From Sphingomonas jinjuensis (GTDB taxonomy: Bacteria; Pseudomonadota; Alphaproteobacteria; Sphingomonadales; Sphingomonadaceae): 35,976 nt of DNA. Below the pieces are notes generated by a model. That model made no database searches, was not told the origin of the DNA, and worked only from the letters and a program-made list of their open reading frames with translations. The stretch lies in contig NZ_JACIEV010000014.1 in assembly GCF_014197105.1 (NCBI RefSeq), positions 1 to 35,976 on the forward strand. Reading direction: 5' to 3'. Of the stretch, positions 7,487 through 15,318 are shown in pieces. Made by a program: the position numbers and the translations under genes. The stretch's first letter is position 1. The number at the start of each line of letters is the position of its first letter.

Positions 7487-9079
7487 TCATGCGGCCTGGC
7501 GTGTTGCCGTTCTGCGTTGGTCGTGATGATGCTGCGCGATGATCAGATCGGCTGCGCGCCAAGCCAGCGCACAAACCGGTCCGAACGTGTTTCCTGCGGG
7601 CATGACGGGGGCGATCGACAGGTCGACGACATGCAAGCCGTCGACGCCGTTCACGCGGGTAGAACAGTCGACCACTGCGTCGGCGTCGGCTCCCATTCGA
7701 CACGTTCCGGCGGCGTGGTATCCGGGTGTCCCGAGCGAGCGATATGCCTCGATGATCTCGTCGTCGCCGGCGACCTGAGGACCCGGCCGTGTCTCCTCCG
7801 CGATGATGTCGGCGAGCGGAGCGGTAGCAGCGAGGCGGCGGATCCAACGGAGCGTCTCGACGAGTTCGCGCCGGTCATCGGCGTCGGCGAAATAGTCGAG
7901 CGCGCCGGTCGGCAGATCTTCCGGGTTCCGTGAGGTGATGGCGATCGACCCACGTGCGCGTGGCCGCAGAGGATAGATCACCATCTGCATACCTGGGAAC
8001 GGCTCGGTCGCCATCGTCTTCTTCGAGCGATCGATGCTGTGAGGCGCGGCAAGAAACTGTGCGTTCGGCCTCGACGATCCGTCGGTCGAGAACCAGCCGC
8101 CAACATCGAACGTCGCGGTTCCGAGAGGACCTCCGCGGGCGACGAACCAACGCGCAGCATGAAGTCCTAGTCGCCAGCCGCCATAATCGGCGTTGCGAGA
8201 CACCGGAGCGTTTAGACGCCACTGCACGGTGATGGCGCAATGCTCGAAAAGATTACGTCCGACGGCGGGCCTATCCACGACCGCATGAATGCCCAGTCGC
8301 TTCAGCAGGCCCGAGTCGCCGATACCCGATCGCTGCAAAACAGCGGGCGAACCGAAGGTCCCGCCGGCCAGGATGATGCGGTTGGCGGCAACCACCTCCC
8401 GTCCGGCCGATCCGATTACCTCGACGCCGATCGCGCGACCGCGCTCGAAGACGACGCGATCGACGGTAATCCCGGTGCGGACGGTCAGATTCGCGCGGCG
8501 ACGAACCGGGTCGAGAAAGGCGACCGCTGCACTTTGCCGTCGACCCCGCCAGACCGTTTGCGGGCAATAGCCGACCTTGGCCTGGTCATCGGGCCGGTTT
8601 GGATCGTCGGCGCGCGCAAGCCCCAATTTCTCGGCGGCGGCGATGACGCGATCGAGCGCCGACTGATGGCGCACCGGCTGCGATACCTTGAGATACCGCT
8701 CAACTCCATCATAGGCGGCCTCGATCGCAGACCAGTTCCAATCCTCGCTCGTGGCCACAGCAAAGTCGGAATAGTCTGCGGGCTGGCCGCGGACATACAT
8801 CATACCGTTTGTCGAGGACGATCCACCCAGGGTCTTGCCCCGCACCCAGAAAGCAGGCGGCACATTCGCTCCCTCTGCATGCCCGACGCGGAACGGCCAG
8901 ACATAGCGCGGGTCGCTAAGAATCCGGCCCACCCCCTTCGGCATGTGGATCATCGGATGGCGATCGGATGGCCCTGCCTCGATGAGCAGTACGCGGCATT
9001 CTTCCATATCGGACAGGCGGTTGGCCAGAACACATCCCGCCGCGCCACCGCCGACGATAATGATATCGAAGCGCTCCAC
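7487..9079 (-). CDS. GMC-family FAD-dependent alcohol dehydrogenase 1
   Basis: A 530-residue glucose-methanol-choline oxidoreductase that oxidises an alcohol to an aldehyde with FAD. The FAD-binding start is [17 protein letters not shown], the GMC signature is GGSSSTNGMMYVRGQPADY, and the C-terminal active site has His455 in YHAAGTCRMG and Asn497 in AGNTFGP, the usual His/Asn pair. No signal peptide is visible, so it is cytoplasmic. The start is GTG, with GGGAGAGG just upstream. It is the first gene of the leftward unit and diverges from the thiolase-like gene across 98 bp that contain an operator-like palindrome. Only distantly similar to the second GMC protein in the window, it probably has a different alcohol as substrate. 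Confidence 0.9.
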   Translation of the reverse strand: MERFDIIIVGGGAAGCVLANRLSDMEECRVLLIEAGPSDRHPMIHMPKGVGRILSDPRYVWPFRVGHAEGANVPPAFWVRGKTLGGSSSTNGMMYVRGQPADYSDFAVATSEDWNWSAIEAAYDGVERYLKVSQPVRHQSALDRVIAAAEKLGLARADDPNRPDDQAKVGYCPQTVWRGRRQSAAVAFLDPVRRRANLTVRTGITVDRVVFERGRAIGVEVIGSAGREVVAANRIILAGGTFGSPAVLQRSGIGDSGLLKRLGIHAVVDRPAVGRNLFEHCAITVQWRLNAPVSRNADYGGWRLGLHAARWFVARGGPLGTATFDVGGWFSTDGSSRPNAQFLAAPHSIDRSKKTMATEPFPGMQMVIYPLRPRARGSIAITSRNPEDLPTGALDYFADADDRRELVETLRWIRRLAATAPLADIIAEETRPGPQVAGDDEIIEAYRSLGTPGYHAAGTCRMGADADAVVDCSTRVNGVDGLHVVDLSIAPVMPAGNTFGPVCALAWRAADLIIAQHHHDQRRTATRQAA

Positions 9080-9125
9080 GACCTCTCCCGTCCCGCGCGG
9101 CTTTTCGCCGAGTCATTTTCGTGCG

Positions 9126-9150
9126 AGAACGACGTTCTTGATAAAGAATG
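9126..9150. promoter_or_regulatory. Operator-like palindrome between divergent GMC-1 and thiolase-like genes
   Basis: CGTTCTTGATAAAGAATG at 9133-9150 matches 16 of 18 bases of the perfect palindrome at 23401-23418. An overlapping inverted repeat, AGAAC-GAC-GTTCT, lies at 9126-9138. The site is 54 bp before the GMC start codon and 27 bp before the thiolase-like start codon, so one bound protein could control both directions. The conserved core TTCTTGATAnAGAA is shared with the other promoter regions of the cluster. Confidence 0.65.
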
Positions 9151-9177
9151 TTGCCTTCGTTCGCTAGGAAAATTTGG

Positions 9178-10656
9178 ATGGGCGATGAAAATGTTGCGGT
9201 GATCGTCGGCATCGGCGAGGTGGCAGACCGTCCCGCTGATGTGGCCGCAGCGATTGATCCCGCTGGCTTGATGGCTGCTGCGTTGAGGCTCGCCGAACGC
9301 GACGCTGGGGTGTCGATAATCACCGCACTCGATCGGCTGGATATCGTCAACGAAATTTCGTGGCCCTACCCTGACCCCCTTGCCGAAGTCCGCCATCGCA
9401 TCGATCGGCCCAACGTCGCCGCGCGCTATTACCCGGTCGGCGGGCAGACGCCTCTCTTTGCGATCCACGAGGCGGCGCTAGCAATCCAAGCAGGCGAGGC
9501 GACCGTCGCTGCGGTAGTCGGCGGCGAGGCCGAGGATAGCGTCCGCCACGCGCGCCGATCGGGCGAACCGCTTCCCTGGCCGCCCATGGACCACGATCAT
9601 CGGCCGATCCGCGGCGGGGATCATCAGAATGCGGTTGCCCGCGCGCTGGAGCTGACGAGCCCGGTCAATGTCTATCCGCTGTATGAGAACGCGACCCGCG
9701 CCGCTTGGGGCCAACGTATCGACGAAGCTGAAGAGGAAAGTGCGGCGGTCTGGGCACGCAACGCTCAGGTAGCCCGACTCCGTCCTACGGCGTGGATCAA
9801 GCGTCCGGTCTCCACAGCGGATATTCTGTCGCCCGGGCAGGGCAATCGCCTTATCGCCTGGCCATATCGCAAGCTGATGGTCGCCAATCCTATCGTCAAT
9901 CAGGGGGCGGCGGTAGTGATCACCAGCCTTGCCTATGCCCGCAAGGCTGGCATTGCCGATGATCGACTTGTCTACATCCACGGCGGATCGGCAGCGGACG
10001 AGCCGCGCGATATCCTGGCGCGGCGGACCTATTCGGCGTCAGCGGCGATGGAGGCTGTGCTGTCCGACGTTACGCTGCTCGCGCCTAGTGTTGTCGACAC
10101 AGTCGAGCTGTACAGCTGCTTTCCCTGCGTGCCCAAGATGGCGCGACGGCTATTGGGTCTGCCGGCTGATCACACCACCAGTGTCGCAGGCGGACTGACT
10201 TTCTTTGGCGCACCGTTAAACAACTACATGACCCATGCAGCCGTCGCGATGGTCGAGCGGATACGGGCAGGAACGCCGTTCGGGATGCTGTACGGACAGG
10301 GCGAATACGTGACGAAGCACCATGCCCTCCTCCTCGGCCGTGCTCAGCCCGACGAACCGCTGCGGCAAGATTATCGGCACATCGAGTTGGAGCGGGCGCT
10401 GACAGAGGCGGCCCCGACGTTGAACCAGCGGTATCGCGGCCCAGTCCAGCTTGAAACCTATACCATACTCTACGACCGGGACGAGCAAGTCCGCCACGGT
10501 ATCGCGATCGCACGCACCCCAACGAACGCTCGCGTTGCAGCCAAGATCGACGCGGCGGACGAGGGAACGCTCGATGCTCTACGCGGCGGCAATCCGATCG
10601 GTCGCCGCGGTCTTATTCAGGATGGCTCTGACGTGGTACCGCACTTCGTCTTATGA
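9178..10656 (+). CDS. Thiolase-like protein type 1 (TLP1-type) with extra C-terminal domain
   Basis: A 492-residue thiolase-fold protein. I chose the ATG at 9178 because AGGAA lies 7 bases upstream; an in-frame ATG at 9148 falls inside the palindrome and has no good ribosome site. Residues 1-390 follow the thiolase fold (VAVIVGIGEVADRP, ELYSCFPCVPKMARR, GGLTFFGAPLNNYMTHA). The C-terminal 95 residues, containing VQLETYTILYDRDE and the GRRGLIQDGSD end, match the added OB-like domain of mycobacterial TLP1-like proteins. The usual nucleophilic Cys segment is replaced by VVGGEAEDSVRHA, and the GHP motif is changed, so ordinary thiolysis is unlikely. Its reaction is unknown, perhaps CoA-ester binding or carbon-carbon bond chemistry. 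It converges with the enoyl-CoA hydratase gene, with only 6 bp between stop codons. Confidence 0.85.
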   Translation: MGDENVAVIVGIGEVADRPADVAAAIDPAGLMAAALRLAERDAGVSIITALDRLDIVNEISWPYPDPLAEVRHRIDRPNVAARYYPVGGQTPLFAIHEAALAIQAGEATVAAVVGGEAEDSVRHARRSGEPLPWPPMDHDHRPIRGGDHQNAVARALELTSPVNVYPLYENATRAAWGQRIDEAEEESAAVWARNAQVARLRPTAWIKRPVSTADILSPGQGNRLIAWPYRKLMVANPIVNQGAAVVITSLAYARKAGIADDRLVYIHGGSAADEPRDILARRTYSASAAMEAVLSDVTLLAPSVVDTVELYSCFPCVPKMARRLLGLPADHTTSVAGGLTFFGAPLNNYMTHAAVAMVERIRAGTPFGMLYGQGEYVTKHHALLLGRAQPDEPLRQDYRHIELERALTEAAPTLNQRYRGPVQLETYTILYDRDEQVRHGIAIARTPTNARVAAKIDAADEGTLDALRGGNPIGRRGLIQDGSDVVPHFVL

Positions 10657-10662
10657 CGGTCG

Positions 10663-11472
10663 TCAGCGCCCGGTCCATTGCGGTCGGCGCTTTTCGGCAA
10701 AGGCGCGCGGACCCTCGCCATAGTCGTCGGACGCCAACATCGCGCGTAGTGCGCCTCCTCCGCGTTGGCCGGCGATCGCCTGTTCGAGCGATGCATGGTT
10801 CAAGCCCTCGCGCGCTATTTCCTTGGCTGCACGCACCGCCAAAGGGCTGCATTCGAGTATTTGCGCAGCCCAACGTCGCGCCGCCGTCATGACCTGCTCG
10901 CGCGGCACGACCTCGTTGATGAACCCGAGCTGCCGTCCTTCTTCGGCGGATAGCCGGCGGCCGGTAAGGATAATCCCCATCGCTGCCTGCCAGCCGACCG
11001 TACGTGGCAACCGGTGAAGGCCACTGGCCAACGCCGCCATCCCCACTCGCGGTTCGGGAAAGGCGAACTGGGCGTCCTCAGCGGCAACGACAATGTCGCA
11101 CGACAGCGCGATCTCGAAGCCGCCACCCATGGCCAAGCCGTTGACGGCGGCGATCACCGGCTTGTCGAGATCGAAGCGGCTGGTAAGCCCCCCGAACCCC
11201 GACGGCGGCCGATCCAAGCTGCCGCCAGCGGCCTGATATTTGAGGTCGTTGCCAGCGCAGAAGGCGCGACCAGCGCCGGTGACGATCGCAACCCATTGAT
11301 CGGGATCAGCAGCGAAATTGTCGAACACGGCGGCGAGTTCGTTGTGGGCCGCCGTGTGTAGGGCGTTGAGACTTTCCGGCCGCGCCAGCGTGATCACCGT
11401 CAAAGGCCCGTCCCGCTCCACGCTGACGAAGCTGGTTGTCTCAGTGGACGGGAGAGCCGCCTCGCTCGCCAC
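10663..11472 (-). CDS. Enoyl-CoA hydratase/isomerase (crotonase family)
   Basis: A 269-residue crotonase-fold protein that would hydrate or isomerise an enoyl-CoA formed during side-chain or ring breakdown. The oxyanion-hole segments are AFCAGNDLKY and AMGGGFEIALSCDI, and a catalytic-type Glu is present in FAFPEPRVGM. The C-terminal helix is normal and the length is typical. I place the start at the GTG at 11472-11470 (protein beginning VASEAALPSTETT), just after the P450 stop codon. A longer form from an ATG at 11508 would overlap the P450 gene and lacks a clear ribosome site. It is the last gene of the unit that begins with the ADP-forming ligase. The precise substrate is unknown. Confidence 0.88.
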   Translation of the reverse strand: MASEAALPSTETTSFVSVERDGPLTVITLARPESLNALHTAAHNELAAVFDNFAADPDQWVAIVTGAGRAFCAGNDLKYQAAGGSLDRPPSGFGGLTSRFDLDKPVIAAVNGLAMGGGFEIALSCDIVVAAEDAQFAFPEPRVGMAALASGLHRLPRTVGWQAAMGIILTGRRLSAEEGRQLGFINEVVPREQVMTAARRWAAQILECSPLAVRAAKEIAREGLNHASLEQAIAGQRGGGALRAMLASDDYGEGPRAFAEKRRPQWTGR

Positions 11473-11474
11473 TA

Positions 11475-12707
11475 TCAGGCGGCCTCGGCGCGGCGCTCGA
11501 CCGGCCATTCGAGCGGAAGATTCTCGAGCGCCATCACCAGGCCCGCCCGGAAGTGCGGCTCATACCCCGTCTGAATGCGAAACTCTGGAATCCGACGCAG
11601 GAATTCCTCGACGAAGACCCGCATTTCGGCCCGGGCGAGATAATGCCCGAGGCAGATATGCGGCCCCGTGGAGAAGGTCAGGTGCCGCCGTTTGGCGCGA
11701 TCGACATCGAAGCTCGTGGGATCCGGATTGGCCCGATCGTCGAGACCCACGAGGGTCAGTGGCGCGATAATCATGTCGCCCTTGCGGAACTGAACGCCGC
11801 CCAGAGCGACATCCTGCTTCACCAGCCGCACGCCGTTGACGATGGCGAACCGGCGCAGCGACTCTTCGACGAAGTTGGGGATCGCCGTCGGGTCGGACCG
11901 TAGCCGTTCCTGAAGGTCCGGCCGCTCGGCCAGATTGCGGAACGCGAACGTCATCGCGTTCGCGACGGTATCGAGCCCTGCGAGGAACAGCAGCAAGAGG
12001 ACCGATTTGAGTTCGTCGCGGGTCAGCGGACGACCTTGCACGCTCTCGTCGACGAGCCGGCTGACCAGGTCGTCGCGTCGATTGGCGATACGATCGTCGA
12101 TGATCGCTTCCATTTCGCCGACGATCCGGCGTTGCAGATCGACGTGATACTCACGACTGTGGTGCCCGAAGAAATCCTTCACTAACAGGCGAAAATCCTC
12201 GAGCCGGTCGAGCGGCATGCCCGCCATCTCCATGAAGATCGACACCGGAAAGGACGCGCCGAGCGCTTCGGCGAAGTCGACTTCGCCACGGTCATAGACC
12301 CGGTCGATCAGCCGGTTCGCCCATTCGCGCATCTTGGCATCGAGCCCCGCCACGACCTTGGGCCCGAAATGCTTCGACAGCATGATGCGATAGGTCGTGT
12401 GTTCGGGCGGATCGAGATTGATCGGGATCGCCACGAACGGACTTTCTGTCTTGGGGACCTCGAGTTCCTTGTTCGAGAAGTGTTCAAAATCGCGCATCAC
12501 CTGCTGGATCAGGTCATGGCGCGTGATCATCCAATGTCCGCCATTGTGCCGCGTCCAAAAAACGTCCGGCGCGTCGAGCTGCAGCTGCCGATAGCCCGCA
12601 TGGACGTCGCTGAGCAGGCGCGGATCATGATAGATGTCGAAATCCATCACCAGCGCCTCGGGGACGTGTTCGGGCTTGGGCGTTACGGTGACGGCTTCGA
12701 CGTGCAC
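11475..12707 (-). CDS. Cytochrome P450, P450cam-like (class I bacterial)
   Basis: A 410-residue soluble P450 monooxygenase. Heme Cys352 lies in FSTGPHICLGHYLARAE. The I-helix has Asp246-Thr247 in LAGLDTVANAMTF, matching Asp251-Thr252 of P450cam, and the K-helix ExxR is EESLRR. The C-terminal MALENLPLEWP resembles the end of CYP101 and CYP111 proteins, which act on monoterpenoids, so a terpenoid-like substrate is a reasonable guess. The start is a GTG at 12707, with AAGGAG about 8 bases upstream; longer frames run back into the receptor gene. Its electron donors are probably the putidaredoxin-like ferredoxin (26625) and the FAD reductase (34175), encoded in the opposite operon. It is followed after 2 bp by the enoyl-CoA hydratase gene. 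Confidence 0.93.
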   Translation of the reverse strand: MHVEAVTVTPKPEHVPEALVMDFDIYHDPRLLSDVHAGYRQLQLDAPDVFWTRHNGGHWMITRHDLIQQVMRDFEHFSNKELEVPKTESPFVAIPINLDPPEHTTYRIMLSKHFGPKVVAGLDAKMREWANRLIDRVYDRGEVDFAEALGASFPVSIFMEMAGMPLDRLEDFRLLVKDFFGHHSREYHVDLQRRIVGEMEAIIDDRIANRRDDLVSRLVDESVQGRPLTRDELKSVLLLLFLAGLDTVANAMTFAFRNLAERPDLQERLRSDPTAIPNFVEESLRRFAIVNGVRLVKQDVALGGVQFRKGDMIIAPLTLVGLDDRANPDPTSFDVDRAKRRHLTFSTGPHICLGHYLARAEMRVFVEEFLRRIPEFRIQTGYEPHFRAGLVMALENLPLEWPVERRAEAA

Positions 12708-12732
12708 GACATTCTCTCCTTTCCTTCCATCG

Positions 12733-12776
12733 GGGCGCGGCGTCGATGCCGCGCCCGCCGGTTTTCTCAGAACCGG
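12733..12776 (-). other. Tandem intercistronic RNA hairpins between TonB receptor 2 and the P450
   Basis: Two perfect inverted repeats stand side by side. CCGGTT (12758-12763) pairs with AACCGG (12771-12776) and holds the receptor stop codon in its loop. GGGCGCGGC (12733-12741) pairs with GCCGCGCCC (12748-12756) around a 6-base loop. Read in the direction of transcription there is no T-tract afterwards but a purine-rich ribosome site for the P450. This suggests mRNA stabilisation or partial attenuation that sets different levels of receptor and P450, not full termination. Confidence 0.5.
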
Positions 12777-15280
12777 AACGTAGCCCGGGCGCCGTACATC
12801 CTCGGCATCCCCGCATAGCGAACGAGTGTCTCGGACTGACGCTGCGCGCTCGTCCAGTAATAGGTATTGGTCAGGTTCGAGACATAGGCTTCCAGCCCCC
12901 AACGGTTGTCGGGGGCGTGAATGCCGACTTTCGCGCCAAGCAAGCCATAGGCCTTGATACCGAAGCCAGCTTCGTCGCCCAGCACGCTGGACGATCGCGA
13001 CTGATAGCTACCGAAGACCGATGTGAAGAGACTGATCGTATCGCTTAGCGGCTGGTCATTGATGATCGACCCATTGAATTGCCATCTCGGCGAATACGGC
13101 AGGGTGGCGCCGCGATAGTTGACGAGCGATGCGGTCGCAGCGTTGTTGTAGCCGGTATACTGCTTCACTTCGGTATGAAGATACGACCCTGCCGCCTGTA
13201 TCCGTAACGTACCGGTCAGACGGAAGGTCGTATCGACTTCGGCGCCATACACCTCGGATTTGGGAATGTTGACGATCCGCTGCAGCGTGCCGAAGATCAA
13301 GTCGGGAATACGGCCGAATATCTGGCGATTGACATAGTCGTAATAATAGCCGGCCACGTTCAGTTGCCACCGGCGATCAAGCAGATTGAACTTGGCGCCC
13401 ACTTCATAGGCGGTAAGTTGCTCCTGCGTCACGGGTTGCAGCTGGCTGGCGTTCGATGCTGCCAGGATCGGAAATACTCCCGCCTTATATCCCCGGCTAA
13501 CCGATCCGTAAAAGAGGACCGTCTCGCTCGGCGTCACGTCGCCGCGGACGCGCCAGCTGAAGTTCTCCTGGGTCTGGCCCTGCTGCGCGAGCGCGAAGCG
13601 ACTGTTGTCCTGCGTCAGCGTGTAGCAGCCTCCGGGCTGGATCCCTTGAAGCGCCGGATTACGCGTCAGCACCGGATAGAGGAAGTTGACGAGCGTCACG
13701 TTGTTGCCGTTGAAATCACGGCCGCAGCCGGAGCCCTCCAGCTTGTCCTGCGTGTATCGCCCGCCAAGCGACAGCTTGAATAGGTCGCCAAATTTGTAAT
13801 CGACGTTGGCAAATCCGGCGAGAACGCGATTGTCGTAGTTACCGACGCCTGAATAGTTGCGGAAACTGGTCGACAGAGCAGTTGGATTAATCGGGGTGCC
13901 CCGCGCCGCATTAATACCCGCCGCTGCCGCACGCAGCCCGACGATCGTCGACAGTTCATCGACATAGCCGTAGTTGAACTCGTAGGTGTTGTCCTTGGCG
14001 TAGTAGCCCCCGATCGACCAGTTTAGCGCCCCCATATCACCAAGCAGGCGGAGCTCTTGAGAGAAGGACTCGATCCGACCAGTCGACACCGCCGTCTGGC
14101 TTTCGGTCTGGACGCCGTTCGTTTCAGCGACCGATTTGAAGTTCAGCTTATTGTAGCCAGTGAGCGACGCCAGCGAGATACTGTCCGACAGATTGAGCGT
14201 CGCCTTGAGCGAACCGGCCACGAACTTCGAGTTGAGATCATAGAAGGGGCGAAGTATCCCGGTGATGTTGCTGCGCGGCTGGCGCCCGATCGGCGTCCAG
14301 TCCGCCGCACGATTGTCTGTCGGATTGGCGATGATGCTGGCGTTGATCGCCGGATTGCGGAGCGCTGCGTTGCCGACATAGGCGATCGCCTGCGGCGCCT
14401 GAGGCTCGCCGCGCAACTCCCAATAGGTGACGCTGCCGACCACGCTCAGCCGGTCGCTTGGATCCCAGGCCAACGTACCGCGCACCGACTGACGATAACG
14501 GGTGCCGAGACGCTCGTCCGGTCGCGAGACGCTATATTGCCACCCGGTCGCACGATTGTCGCTTTGGAAGGCCACACGGGCCTTCAACGTCTTGGATAGC
14601 GGACCGCTGACGAAACCCTCAACCAGGAAGCTGTCGTAGTTGCCATAGCCCAACGTCAGCGCGCCTTGCGGTGTATCGGTGGGCTTCGCGGTGATGAAGT
14701 CGATCAGACCGCCAGTTGCGTTGCGGCCGTACAGCGTTCCCTGTGGCCCTTTGAGCACTTCGACGCGCTCGAGGTCGAAGTTCGCGCCAAGCGACATGTA
14801 GGGATAGGCATAGGCGACTTCGTCGACATAGGTGCCAACCGGCGCGGTCGAGGTCGCATTCGGGGTGTCGAAGCCAACGCCGCGCAGGATGTAAACCGGA
14901 GATCCGGTCAATCCGGCGGAGGCTGCCTGGAAACCGGGCACAACCCTGGCAAGATCCAATGGCTGACGCACCTCCTGCAGCTGGAGCTGCTGACTGGTGA
15001 CGACGGCGACGGGGATACCGACGCGCGACAGCGATTCCTCGCGGCGATTGGCGGTGACGATGATGTCGCCACCCTCTGGTGCCACGCTCGCACCCTGCGT
15101 CGACGAGGCGCTTTCCTGCGGCGTGGCGCCGTCGGCGCTGCCCGCCGCTGGAGCCCCCTGCGAGGAAGCCGGCGCGCTGTCAGGATTGGCCGTTGTCGTC
15201 TGCGCATATGCGCTGCCCGACAACAGCAGCGCACCCGCTGCGCAGCTGCCGAGCCAGATCGAAGCCTTCCGCGTCATCAT
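12767..15280 (-). CDS. TonB-dependent outer-membrane receptor 2
   Basis: An 837-residue receptor. The start is the ATG at 15280 (or the adjacent ATG at 15277), preceded by AAGGGGAAGG. The signal peptide ends at LLLSGSAYAQ, then an Ala/Ser/Gly-rich linker leads to the plug that begins IIVTANRREESLSRVGIPV and contains VEVLKGPQGTLYGRNATGG. The barrel finishes with MYGARATFRF and the usual terminal Phe. It belongs to the CirA/FecA-like type widespread in sphingomonad catabolic clusters and differs clearly from receptor 1. It lies 38 bp after the ADP-forming ligase gene and 59 bp before the P450 gene, so uptake and first oxidation seem to be made together. Confidence 0.93.
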   Translation of the reverse strand: MMTRKASIWLGSCAAGALLLSGSAYAQTTTANPDSAPASSQGAPAAGSADGATPQESASSTQGASVAPEGGDIIVTANRREESLSRVGIPVAVVTSQQLQLQEVRQPLDLARVVPGFQAASAGLTGSPVYILRGVGFDTPNATSTAPVGTYVDEVAYAYPYMSLGANFDLERVEVLKGPQGTLYGRNATGGLIDFITAKPTDTPQGALTLGYGNYDSFLVEGFVSGPLSKTLKARVAFQSDNRATGWQYSVSRPDERLGTRYRQSVRGTLAWDPSDRLSVVGSVTYWELRGEPQAPQAIAYVGNAALRNPAINASIIANPTDNRAADWTPIGRQPRSNITGILRPFYDLNSKFVAGSLKATLNLSDSISLASLTGYNKLNFKSVAETNGVQTESQTAVSTGRIESFSQELRLLGDMGALNWSIGGYYAKDNTYEFNYGYVDELSTIVGLRAAAAGINAARGTPINPTALSTSFRNYSGVGNYDNRVLAGFANVDYKFGDLFKLSLGGRYTQDKLEGSGCGRDFNGNNVTLVNFLYPVLTRNPALQGIQPGGCYTLTQDNSRFALAQQGQTQENFSWRVRGDVTPSETVLFYGSVSRGYKAGVFPILAASNASQLQPVTQEQLTAYEVGAKFNLLDRRWQLNVAGYYYDYVNRQIFGRIPDLIFGTLQRIVNIPKSEVYGAEVDTTFRLTGTLRIQAAGSYLHTEVKQYTGYNNAATASLVNYRGATLPYSPRWQFNGSIINDQPLSDTISLFTSVFGSYQSRSSSVLGDEAGFGIKAYGLLGAKVGIHAPDNRWGLEAYVSNLTNTYYWTSAQRQSETLVRYAGMPRMYGARATFRF

Positions 15281-15318
15281 CCTTCCCCTTTCCTGCCGGC
15301 GGTCGGCCCGCCTTGTTG

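Noticed and set aside
9144..9166. Plus-strand promoter TTGATA-N17-TCGCTA for the thiolase-like gene
   Set aside because: The transcript would begin after the ribosome site, leaving almost no leader; the hexamers may only reflect the operator sequence.
12708..12902. N-terminal extension of the P450 to 12902
   Set aside because: It would overlap the receptor 2 coding region and the hairpins; the GTG at 12707 has a good ribosome site and gives the usual P450 length.
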